DNA of 64,000 nt, taken from contig CM041465.1 in NCBI GenBank assembly GCA_023213395.1, positions 53,885,741 through 53,949,740 on the forward strand. Direction: 5' to 3'. The notes beneath the pieces are model-generated. The model saw nothing but the letters and a program-made list of their open reading frames with translations, made no database searches and was not told where the DNA came from. The stretch comes from Cycas panzhihuaensis. Its lineage: Eukaryota > Cycadophyta. The translations under genes were made by a program, and so were the position numbers. Of the stretch, positions 45,703 through 55,881 are shown piece after piece. Position 1 is the stretch's first letter. The number at the start of each line of letters is the position of its first letter.

Positions 45703-46256
45703 TATGGACATGTTGAGAAGTTGTCCCAAACAACAGACACCCCTTTTATAAGCTTTAGGGTTGGGTGACACGCCCATTCACACTTTGGGTATTATCCAAA
45801 GCCATGAGTCTGTCATTTTCTTTGACCCTAAAGACCTCTCGTCTGCTTGTGAAAGGGAATGCCAATGGAACTTCCCTTTTACCATCACTATTAATACACC
45901 AGATTATACCTTGCAAAGGACTGTTACCGACAACAGTTCTTCCGTTAATGCCATGCCCTTATGCATTATGTTAGAGCTTGGCATTTCCGCCTTGCAACCT
46001 GTTCCATGGCGATGCTAAGGCTACAATGGTAGCAAAAAGACTCCATTGGGATCTGTTTCAATCTCGCTCACTCTCGAGGGCAAGATTGTCCTCACTGACA
46101 TTGTAGTCCTTGACGTAGACGTCGACTACAATCTTCTTTTGGGTCGACCATGGCTCAATCAAATGAGAGCCGTGTGTTCGACCCACTGGAGGCAACTTAA
46201 GTTCATCCACGATGGATAGATGAGGGTTATTTCCCACAAATGCCCACCTGTTAAAT
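45703..46256 (+). pseudogene. Element E protease region
   Basis: MDMLRSCPKQQTPLL, then FFDPKDLSSACERECQWNFP, TDNSSSVNAMPLCIM (active-site G changed to S), DVDVDYNLLLGRPWLNQM. Stops TAA at about 45749 and 46016 and TAG at 46218. Picks up E where the matching A position is about 3143. Confidence 0.75.
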
Positions 46257-47443
46257 AAACTCGTCCTACCAACCAAGCAAGCCATGGTCATACGGAAGGG
46301 GACAAAGGCCCTTCTACTCATGCCTCGGCTTGCTCCATCGGCATACCTGATTCATCCCATCTTGAAGAAGATCCTGCATCTTCTTCCTTTAGCCTTACTC
46401 GCTTTGCTCCTATTGGTGTCAAGAGTTATGGGTACCTTACCTTGTTTAGTGATGATGAGTCCCATGGTAAGGATGAGGATTTTCCTCACCCTATCTCCTT
46501 CCTCCGCACTAGTAAGAGCCACCCTCTCTATTCTATGTCCCAACCTAGAACTCCTCTTGTTGGAGAGACCAGTCATCCCCTTGTGTCACATGTCATTGCA
46601 CGCATTAACCCACAGGTCCTTGATTCCTCCTCTCCATCACCCCCCATAGGTGATAGCCTCAAGGAACTTCCTTTTGCTCCTTCTGAGGAGCCCCTTACTA
46701 ACTTTCCCTTAGAATCTTTTAGGGATGTTGGGCAGCCTCCTGACCATCGTGGTCCCGTCGCTCCCACTTCCTGCAGCATCTCATCTATTCGAAGTAAGGT
46801 CATCCACGGAGTGGATTACTTCGAAGATGATGAGGCTTTACTTGAGCACTTAGTGGGCTCTGTGCCCAACCTTCCTTCTGGTCACCATAGGCTTGGCCAC
46901 TAGAAGGTCTTAATAATTGGGTCCATACTTGCTGACCCAATTTAATCCCATGTTCTATCTCTTCCTGTTGACCTTGCCCCTCTCCATTTCGAGGATGGGA
47001 ATGCCATGTGTATGGGGGCGACCCAGGACATAGTCCTAGCCCCGGGTAAGGTCATTATGGTAGGCGCAGAATGCTTTCTTGATGAGGTAAAGGAATATTC
47101 CCTTTTATTCTAGGAGTTCTGGGATGTCTTTACATGGGATTACTCTGACATGAAGGGAATCGACCCCTCCATTGTCACCCATAACCTCACTACTATTCCT
47201 GGCACCCGCCCTGTGCACTAGAAACAGTGTCCTCTCCATCCTAAACTCTTAGCCGCCATCAAAATGGAGGTTGAGAAACTTTTGGATGCTGGACTCATTA
47301 CTTCTATTGACTAACCTAAATGGGTTGGTCCCTTTGTCATTCTTGAGAGTCTCGATAACAGCGCCTACAGGATCGCCACCCTGGAGGACCTTGAATTTGA
47401 GAAAGTTGTTAATGGGAAATTTCTCAAGAAATTATGTACATGA
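46257..47443 (+). pseudogene. Element E linker fused to integrase tail, RT deleted
   Basis: Linker as in A and C (DDESHGKDEDFPHPISFLRT, HGVDYFEDDEALLEHLVGS), RT start (DVFTWDYSDMKGIDPS, DAGLITSID), then PKWV runs straight into GPFVILESLDNSAYRIATLE of the integrase end, stop 47441-47443. The join lies in AAATGGGT at 47318-47325, a microhomology shared by the two original sites, and is in frame. RT catalytic boxes, RNase H and integrase core are gone. Confidence 0.85.
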
Positions 47444-47479
47444 CTTCATTGTCACCTCATTCATGCTCTGAAATGAGCC

Positions 47480-47545
47480 TAAACTACCACCCTAAGCTTG
47501 TTCCCATCCCTCCTGGCCACATGTAGAATGACAGTTTAGGGTGGC
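47480..47545 (+). repeat. Stem-loop 1 in element E, with compensatory changes
   Basis: Stem CCACCCTAA (47487-47495) pairs perfectly with TTAGGGTGG (47536-47544). In A the same stem is CCATTTTAA / TTAAGATGG. Base changes on both arms keep the pairing. Confidence 0.8.
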
Positions 47546-48159
47546 TCTTTCATTCTTTTGGTTCCTTCCACTAAATCTTTGTTCCCATTCTCTGGGGAAC
47601 CCCATCCTCCTATTTGGGCATCCCCCAATTAATATGACTTGTTGGAGTGTCGTCACTCCCCTCCTATTGGCATTTCCTTTGCATATCCCGCTATGCTCCC
47701 ATATTGACATGTGTGCCACCCTATCTCCTAGCCTCACATGTATCTATCATCGCTACTCATGATGATCGTGTGTGCTCCCGTTAGGAATATGGTCCCACAT
47801 GAAAGGAAATGTGCATAACTTAAACAAATATCATAACATTTAACTCATAATAATAATCAGCTCAAAGTATAATCATACATATCCCTATGCATCTGTGCAC
47901 CCTCATACACATACATAAATGTGTAAACAAAAACATACACATCATCATACACCAAATGGGGTATCAATCACCCTGTCTATATACATCAAAAATAATCATG
48001 TATCATATCATACAAGAGGTATGGTACATCATCCGTGGGAAGCCAGTGTCCTTGCAAGGAGGGTACAATCATGTGACTACATATGGTGACTCCCTGGAGG
48101 TCTGTGCTTTTCCTTATCTAAAATAAAAACTCCTATATACTACTCTACTGCTACCCCAC
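47546..48159 (+). other. Element E spacer with stem-loop 2
   Basis: GTTCCC (47581) ... GGGGAACC (47594) repeats stem-loop 2. The rest is AT-rich spacer with CATACAC repeats at 47880-47950. No gene seen. Confidence 0.6.
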
Positions 48160-50722
48160 CCCTAGAGCATCATCTCCTAGTTGATGTGATCCCTCTCCTA
48201 GGGACCACATCCCTCTGACACTCCTCCTCAGACTCCAGGAGCCTCCTGCTCCGCTCTCCTCATCCCATGGCCTCCTTAGGGTCATCATCATCGTATGGGT
48301 ATATGTCCTCCTCCATGCTGACCTCAATGCCACCTCATCCACTAGTCAATCGTATCGGGCTTGGATACGATCTCAATCTATTTCTACACTATGAAGCCTC
48401 TCCTCCATCCCTCGGAGACGCTCCTCCATCACTGCCAGTCGGATGCAGCCCTCCATATCCCCTCTGGCTCCTCCTTAAGCCTCCAGTACCTGTACCCAAC
48501 TCTGTAGGGCATTCCTCTCAACTCAGATGGTATCCAACTCTGCCCGTTGTCGTCTTGCACATGCCTCGTGCTCCAGGGACTCTGTAATCCATATGTCTCT
48601 CACCCTTATCAATGGGGCGAATGCTACTATGTGGCCGCCTGCCGATCTGGGCCCATCACCTACCTGGATGGGAGGTTGTCCATCTGCATAGGCCCGGGGG
48701 AATATCTCTCAGACTACCGCCTCCACCAGTCTCTTGATATATGTTATACCTGCAATCCAACATCATGTATTAGTACATGTCCATACGTATATCAAACCAA
48801 AACCAAACTATATATATATATATATATATAGTAATCAAACGATGACAGGAGAAGGTTATGTCTTACCTGGTGTGACTATCGGCTCCTCTACTTGGGTGAC
48901 TGCCTTTGCCTCAGGCACTCCACCAGCTGCAGGTACCTCCTCCTCCTCGGGTACCTCCTCGGCCACTGCCTCAGCAACTGGGCATCCCTCCTCCCCTCGG
49001 CTGGTGCAACTGACTCTCCAGATCTCCTGATGATCTGCAGCCTATGGGCCCATGTCACTGGACCCTTGCTCTCCTCTGTAGCTCCTGATAGGCCTACCTC
49101 TCCACCTACAGCCCCTTATGGACCTGCCTCTCTGCTTACAGTCCCTGATGGACCTACCTCCCCTGTAACTCATGATGGGCTGGCCCCATCACCTCCATCG
49201 CCACCCTCGTCATCTCCTGGGGGCACTCCTACCTTGCCTGCCTCATCGTCGTTATCCCACCTCATTGCTCTGTATGGGTCTGATATGTAGTCTATCATGG
49301 TGAGGAGGTTTAGTGATATGGCCTCCACCAAGCGACAGACATGAGCCTAATCCCTGGTCCCCCTGAACTTAGTCTGCCACCTATGTACCATCGAGGCCCA
49401 CTCTGAAACAGGGTGTGGTCCCCCTGTCGGCACCACTACTCCAAAGTGGTTGAAAAACCAGCACTGTAGTAGCATACTATATGATAGTCTACCCCTCCCC
49501 GCTGCCTGAATGGCATCCAGCTACGTGATGAGGTTCGCTGCTATGAGGGTAACCTAGTCCATCCTCTCTCCTACCTCACACTGGTGCATTGCGTCCATCC
49601 AACCACCTGGAATATCCTTATAGTTCTATTTCTGGGATATCCAGAACAGAATACACAATGTAATCAGTTTCCTCACCTGAGGAACCCCCAGCATCAACAT
49701 ACTTTAGAGAGGTATCCCTTGCCTTTCCCACCTGTCTGAGCCTATGAAATAAGTAGTTGCCTCCCTGTGTGATGCCTCATTATTGGGCATCACTCCTAGT
49801 GTCACCGGCCTCCCTGTCACTGGTACCCCCAATATCCTCCTGACATCTCTTGGTGTCACCAATACATCCCCCACTTAGGGTAGGTAGAAGACATGTCTCT
49901 GCTTGTCCTAATGGGACACTATATCTACCAGCAATCTTTGATCTGATGTGTACTAAGGTGTCTTTGTGACCTTTAGTAGGCCACATCTCTATAGTGTCTG
50001 CCTGTCCTCCCGTGACATCATCTCTATGAAACTGAGCATAGCCATACCTATGTTCTCGCAGTTCTCCACCACGATCATAACTTGTAAAATACCATGAAAT
50101 AAGCCAATCCTTGACCCATGATCACCCCTCATCCTCTAGACTGTCTCTCAGCCTCATTCGGTCGCAATTTAGGGACCCTCGGGCCCCCATCTTCATTTTT
50201 CAGTTATTCTACCTTCGCACAATGCCAAACTTCGCGGTATAGTAGAGTTTGTCCTGGGTCTCACGGCAAAGATCACGGCACCGCAGTCTTTGCCACGGTG
50301 TGAGTGTGACCCCCTCTAAAGGGGGGGTTTCCTTCCCAAAAAACCAAAAAGTTTCTTCTAGTAGGCCACAACCAGGCCCACTGGGACCAAGGCTACCTAA
50401 TGCCCCGGTCCTGCCTCTCTCTAGGTCCAGTAGGAGATCCTTTTTTCACACATATGGGGCCCAAAAATCTACATAAATTTAATAAAAAACATCAAACTTT
50501 GAATTGCAAGATGGGGTATGGTTTCGAGGATCCACTCATTGGCTCTGATCAAGCGCTCACCATCTCGTCTCTGCGGTACCAACAGTTGTCTCTTGGCCTC
50601 GATCCAACAGTCGGATCTCTCTCTGTATGCCTCTGAAGTCAGGTGGCACTCCGTTGTGTAAGGGAAGGGCTTTGGATTTGTTTGAGAGCCCGTGAAAATG
50701 AATTATGTTTTCATCGATTTTC
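48160..50722 (-). pseudogene. Antisense PMD gene remnant in element E
   Basis: Heavily decayed. Intron 2 is still bounded by splice sites: donor GTAAGA at 48866-48861, acceptor TTGCAG before 48749 (intron 48750-48866, 117 bp). A pure TA run (48811-48831) has grown inside this intron. The intron 1 donor is mutated (CCAATGAGTGG where A and C have GTGAGTGG). Protein remnants include VLGVTPNNEASHREATTYF and a GYPRNRTIRIF-like stretch. The TATA box stands at 50723-50730. Confidence 0.7.
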
Positions 50723-50730
50723 CTTATATA
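50723..50730 (-). promoter_or_regulatory. TATA box of the PMD remnant, element E
   Basis: TATATAAG on the minus strand, kept although the gene itself is destroyed. Confidence 0.65.
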
Positions 50731-51271
50731 GGCAAGGGCCCCTACAGGCACCTTCTCCGTTCCGACTTCTATGGCAGTCATTGAGATCGTTTCTCACCCC
50801 CGATCATCTTTGTCATCTGGCCCTATTTCTTGTTGCGCTTCCATAGCCTTCATTTTTTCTCATTCCTTCGAATGCATTTATGGTGCCTTGTCGATGCATT
50901 TTTTATAGGGTCCTTCTCTCTCGTTTTATGTGCCACTCCCACGCATGCCAGAGTTTATACTCGTTTGGCTCATTTTGCCATCCTAGACTCATTTCTGTAG
51001 CTTGTTCCTGCCCCTGGGGTCTCCAAAGGGAATGCTCCCTCCGTCTGGAGTCATTCTTTGTTTTCTTAAGCAACCTTTGGTATCCCAGGGTGCCCTTTTA
51101 TTGTTGGCTCCAATAAGTGGTCGGATAGCCTACTCCTATCCTTGGGTAGCCTCATTGCTAGGTCCTTCTACCCCTCGCGGCCATTATTGCTTGCCATACT
51201 AGCCTCTTTTGCTTTAACTCTTATGTTATTATACATTTTCTCTACCGAGATATTTTTCTTTCTACTCATCC
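50731..51271 (+). promoter_or_regulatory. Conserved non-coding block upstream of aRNH remnant (E)
   Basis: Holds the 25-base block identical to A at 50951-50975 and CCTGGGGTCTCCAAAGG at about 51019. The splice-like acceptor before the aRNH is lost (CTCTACCGAG). Confidence 0.5.
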
Positions 51272-51693
51272 ATGACTCTCTTCATCTTCTGGAGTAAGCG
51301 AAGCCGCGGTAATCTTGGACCTTACATCCTTATCACAGTTCTTCTGACCCTTCCGGACATAATTTTCTGCGTTCCAAAATCTTCCTCCCTGAGGCCACCA
51401 ATAACGAAGCTGAGTACATAGCCGTTATTGAAGCCCTCACTAATGCACTCTGTTTCCATCACGGATCTATTGTTCTTCTTTGCGACTCCCAAGTGGTGGT
51501 ATCCCATCTCACCCAGGTTTACCAGGTGTGATGTCCTCACTTGAGAGCCCTCGCTTCGACCGCTAGATCCCTACTGGATAATTTCTAGTCTGTCGATGTC
51601 TGACACATCCCTCGAGCCCTCAACGCTGAGACGGACAGCCTCGTTCACCTCATCCTTGAGCGTCGCCTTCCTCTCCTTGTTGACCGTCCTTGA
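51272..51693 (+). pseudogene. aRNH remnant of element E
   Basis: MTLFIFWSKRSRGN replaces LLIFTDGGSRGN, so the first catalytic Asp is lost. Frameshifts follow; NNEAEYIAVIEAL, DSQVVVSHLTQ and NAETDSLVHLILERRLP remain recognisable in other frames, and the last catalytic Asp region reads ETDSL. Confidence 0.8.
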
Positions 51694-52110
51694 GACTTCC
51701 CTGGTCGCTCTGTCACCCAAGTCTCAAGCCGTCATGTAGATCACTTTGTGATCTATTTGTACCTCTAAAAGCTAGCTGCTAATGAGGTTAAACTATGGTG
51801 ACTACCAGATTTGCTCATTCACCTGACATCATCATGCATTTCTCTTTGCATTTTTTTTACAATGGGGATAGCCCCCTTATCTTTCTTAGCTTTCAGTCGA
51901 TTCCTGGGTGGCACATAGGCAGCCCCTATGTTGTCTCCACCCCTGTCCTTGTATCCACACGTTCTGCCATGATACTTGCTAGCACCCTTGACTCTTGTTA
52001 TGATCATAATTTATATATATACATACACATGTGCTACTGACAGTTTTGTTGCCAGCATTCGCCATCGTACCATGCTTCTGAGCAGCGAGGCTCTACTGCC
52101 AAGGAGGCAG
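51694..52110 (+). other. Element E 3' untranslated region and polypurine tract
   Basis: No gene seen. CCAAGGAGGCAG at 52099-52110 abuts the LTR. Confidence 0.7.
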
Positions 52111-53564
52111 TGTTTCTCGACTACCAAGAATGGATACGCTTGGCTACTGGGAATGGATACGGATAGGTCGACTCACGTAAGCGCAAGTATGCTTCTTCCT
52201 TTTCACTTCTATTGTTTCCTTGGAAAGGTTGACAGAAGTATTGCCTCATTGCATGACTGACTGCTTCATTTGTATGATCACCTTGCATCCATTTGGCTTG
52301 ATCATGCTACTTGTCGTATTGTGAGCCTATGACGACCTAGTGGGACCTACCTTTTTGCAAGGTAGGCATCCTCATGGCACATTACGACACTTCGCGCTAC
52401 TTCCACATTGTTTCAAATCTCATTTGATTTATATGACCCATTTATACCCTGATCTCACGTCTTTACCATGACGTTTCTGGGATCTTTAGCCCTTGATACT
52501 ACTTTTGGCCTTATTCACATGCCTTCTGAACTATCCCTAGCTACACGGGCGGAGGGCCGGCCCTCCCAGCACCCCCATCACCTTCTAAGGCTCCCAGAAC
52601 CTAGATTATTTCCATTTTGGCTTTCTGGTCCTACACCACTATAAACTTAGTGGTACCGCAAAGTTCTGCATGGTGTATTATTCTGAAGTTATTTTTTTAA
52701 TCTTCCATGGCAATTCTCGTCTTTTTTGTGGAATTACAACGTGGCCACTCACCCAACTCAACCCTATTCGTACCCTAAACACTCAATTAGGGTTGATATG
52801 GGTATAAAACCTAAAAAGACCATCATTTTACATCTCTTGGCTCTCTAACTCAACTTTCTACTGCTACAATTTCTGCTCTTTTCTTTCTTCCTTCCATAGG
52901 TGCGTCTGCAATCCTACATTTCCTGCTGCTCTAGTCTAGGATCTGCCTATAATGGCTCTTCTCCATGGTGGGAAGCTCCTCTCTAAGCACTCTCAAGCAA
53001 GCTTTGCATGGTTCTCTTCCAAATACGCCCCAGCAAGTGTATCCTACGACTGCCTTTAAGGAAACCTCCTGCAAAACCCTGTAGGAACTCTTCTTCTTGA
53101 TTCTGAGGAAAACACCCTAGACTCAGCCCAGCAGGTACCTTAGGTCCTATTTTTAGAGTTTATTGTGTATTATTTCCATATTAGACTCATATTCAAGTGT
53201 GTCTTCTTGCTTTCTTCCCATTTGGCTGTAGTGAACATTGTTTCCTTGAGTTTAGCCTTGTATCTTTAGATTTCCACCATTTCTCTGTTGGTTTTCCTCA
53301 AGAAAGTAGTGGGAGAAGGTTCATAAAGGATGGGTGAAGGAAGTAAGGTGGGATCCATCCCACTTAGGCCTACTCCCTAAGGGCAACCCCCTTCCTGCCT
53401 TTCTTCTCCTACTCCATGCTTTTCTTGGGTTAACTAGGAGAAGGTAGAACTTAGGCCTGCGATGGATTATCAGTGTATGCAGCCCTTGCTGCGTTGATTC
53501 TAGGCCTGCATGCCTCTCTTTTGTGCCCCTATAGTGTCCCTAACATTGCTTGGCTCCCCTTAAA
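52111..53564 (+). repeat. Element E 3' LTR, truncated
   Basis: Begins TGTTTCTCGACTACC. Its first 60 bp contain a short tandem duplication of CTACYRRGAATGGATACG. A good TATA box (GGTATAAAACC, 52801-52811) lies downstream of the U3 inverted-repeat position, and a transcription start at about 52835 is expected. The LTR breaks off in its second half at about 53564, where filler DNA and element F begin. Confidence 0.75.
52803..52808 (+). promoter_or_regulatory. TATA box in the 3' LTR of element E
   Basis: TATAAA within GGGTATAAAACC. Equivalent sites in B (ACATAAAAAC, 9903) and F (GACATAAAATG on the minus strand, 57765-57775) are weaker, and A has GGATAAAGG. Confidence 0.6.
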
Positions 53565-53628
53565 GATCTTGGGTAAGGCTTGTGTGACGGATCGCTATTC
53601 ATAGTGGATCTTGGGTAAGGCTTGTGTG
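53565..53628. repeat. Junction filler with 22-bp direct repeat
   Basis: GATCTTGGGTAAGGCTTGTGTG-type sequence occurs at 53565-53586 and 53607-53628, 42 bp apart, between E's broken LTR and F's gag. Copy-and-paste filler of this kind is typical of error-prone end joining. Confidence 0.8.
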
Positions 53629-55612
53629 GCTGATCGAGGTTAGGCCTCGATGTTCGCCTAGGGGACGAGTCGCGCTGCGGGGCGTCGCGTGGGTGTTGTG
53701 CCCGGCAGCGTGAATCGTCATGGAAACATTCTCCGTGGATGGAGCACCACCTCTTCTCAAGGGGAGGATCGGTCCTCCTTGCTTGAGAAGGCTGGGCGTT
53801 CCCCCCTTTGGGGGGCATCGCACGAGAAGTCTGTTGGACGGGTTTATGGGAGGTTGGCGGCGAAGGAGGTTGGAGTTTTAACTCCTTCATCGTGCGCTCA
53901 AATGAGTGAATAACGGAAGTAAGGGGATCTAGGGTCCTCTCAGTAGGATGAGAGGTGGACCTAGCGGGCTGTGAAGGTTTGGTCTCCTTCGCTGGAGGAG
54001 GCGCCTCGCGGCGTTGCGAGGGCTTGGGAGGTTTCTTGAGTCCTGCTTGGATCTCAATGGCCTCCAAAGCTAAACACCTCATGATGGCGGAGTCACACGT
54101 GGTCGCCCCCATCTTGAGGACTTCCACATGCACTTGAGGCGGTGCATTGACAAAGAGATCTCTCTTCAACTCCTCAGGCAACGTAGCCTTGGTGGAGTGA
54201 AGAAGATCATGAAAACGTCGCACAAAGTCACGATTCATCTCATCGTGACCTTGTTTAGCGACGAGCGCCTTCATTCCGCTTTCGAATGGCGGGCTACATC
54301 AAAGTAGTTGACGAACTCGTCCACTAGTTCTTTGGAATGAAGAGATCGAATGGGCGGGGAAGGCGGTAAAACCACTTGAGGGCATCGCCTGCAAGGACAT
54401 GAGAATAGCTTCATAAGTATATGGTCGTAAGCCCAATAATCGATGCACGCCATAGAGAAGCTGCGTACATGCTTGGTTGGGTCTTGCGACGAAGTCCGTC
54501 GAATTTGGGAACTTGGGAGGGTGAGGCGGCAGGTTAGTCCTCAGCGCCTCAATAGACAATGGCGTCGACCTATAGTCCACGAAAGGACGTGTCCTTGCTT
54601 GGGCTAACGGATCGACAACTGGCAAAGGGATGGATGGGGGTGGTAAACCCATCCCTCCTTGGGAAAAGACCCCTTGTTGGAAAGGGGGCTGCGGGTAAAG
54701 GCTCTGAAAAGGAGGTATACTCCCTTGCGATGATGCAGCAATGGGAGTTGCGTTGGACGGCGGAAACGGAGGATGAGGGACCAGGTTTTGCCCATATGGG
54801 CCACCCGTAGGTGGCGCGACCCCATATGGCTGCAACGGGTCCACCTCGTAAACAGGGAGATGGCTTCCCTTGCCTTGCCCCCAAGGTTGAGCAGTGTAAC
54901 CTGGGGGCATGTAAAGAGAAGAACCACTAATCGGGTTTTGGACATATATAGGAGTGGGTCCTACACGGCTAACGGCGGCGGCACTAGTAGGACCCCGAGG
55001 CCTACTAGGCGCATGTGTCATGTTCGGAGGTGGCGCGTGCATTTGGCTAGGGCATGGCATGCTAACCCCGAGTTGAGGGAAGGACACACCATGAACGGGT
55101 CCTGAGGAAGTAGGACCACGGTTGGAAACGGGCGGTGCAACACTTGCTTTGGGAGCCGGGGTAGACACGGCATAAGACGTGTGTACGCGGGTAGGGGCAT
55201 CGATCGTTGTAGATCATGCAGGCATGGATGAAGAATATGCTACGTTGCGTAGCATTTCTGCGAACCATCTAAGATGCGGCTGGCGGCGAGCCACTCGAAA
55301 GTACTCGCTAAGCGCCTCGACCGCGTCGGCGGGAGGGGTATCCTCGTAGCCATACGAGGTCGAAGGGGCTTCGAAAGTAGGGGATCCTTCGGGGCGCCCC
55401 TCGTAAGGCTCGCCAGTGGGGTGGCGAGCCTCGTGAGGGTCCGAATCTTCCGCTACTTGAGCGAAAGGCTGAAAGTCATCCCGGTGGAAATGGTCATCTA
55501 GGTAGTAGATGGAATCATCGCCCTCTTGGGCGGATTCCGGAACAGACGAAGGGAACTCTTGAGTTCCTGAAACCATGGGACGGTAGGCCCAATCGGACGG
55601 GTAACCTTCCAT
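53628..55612 (-). pseudogene. gag: Element F gag, truncated
   Basis: Starts MEGYPSDWAYRPMVSGTQEF at 55612. TGA at about 55214 (AAC-side change), frameshifts near 54480 and 54280. Capsid part GVHRLLGLRPYTYEAIL is shifted, then GHDEMNRDFVRRFHDLLHS, KRWCSIHGECFHDDSRC (C-x2-H-x4-H-x4-C complete) and RPNLDQP, where the sequence ends at the filler. Confidence 0.82.
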
Positions 55613-55858
55613 TGTCGAATCGGGGTTCGACGACGGAGGGGAATGAGATGATTGGTCTTCCAATAACGGCGGCAAACCTCGCAAGCGACGCGAGAAACGT
55701 CGCATGCAACACCTTTGCGAGCATCGTTAGGAGAAACGGAAAGGAAAGGAAAGGAAGAAACGTAAAACACGTTGGGGGTTGCCCAGCGAAAACGCGAATG
55801 CGAACCTACCTAGAGGCAAGAACACCAACAAGGAGGAAGCGGTTAGCTTCCTTCTTGG

Positions 55859-55880
55859 CGATCCCAGTATATGGTCGCCG
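55859..55880 (-). other. Primer binding site of element F
   Basis: Minus strand CGGCGACCATATACTGGGATCGC; the family motif with AT duplicated (ATATACTGGG). Confidence 0.7.
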
Positions 55881-55881
55881 G

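Larger units (their letters stand above)
31911..53564 (+). mobile_element. Element E: old Tat retrotransposon, split by C
   Basis: Host of both A and C. Parts: 5' LTR tail 31911-32210, primer site, gag 32469-33578, then after C protease to integrase remnant 45703-47443, stem-loops, antisense PMD remnant, aRNH remnant, polypurine tract and a 3' LTR truncated at about 53564. All parts are clearly more diverged from A and C than those are from each other. About 1.4 kb of gag was lost with C's 5' end at 45700, and RT to integrase was lost in an in-frame deletion at 47318. Confidence 0.75.

Noticed and set aside
44659-45777. 372-residue frame as a single gag protein
   Set aside because: The first 25 or so residues are E sequence read backwards across a deletion junction.
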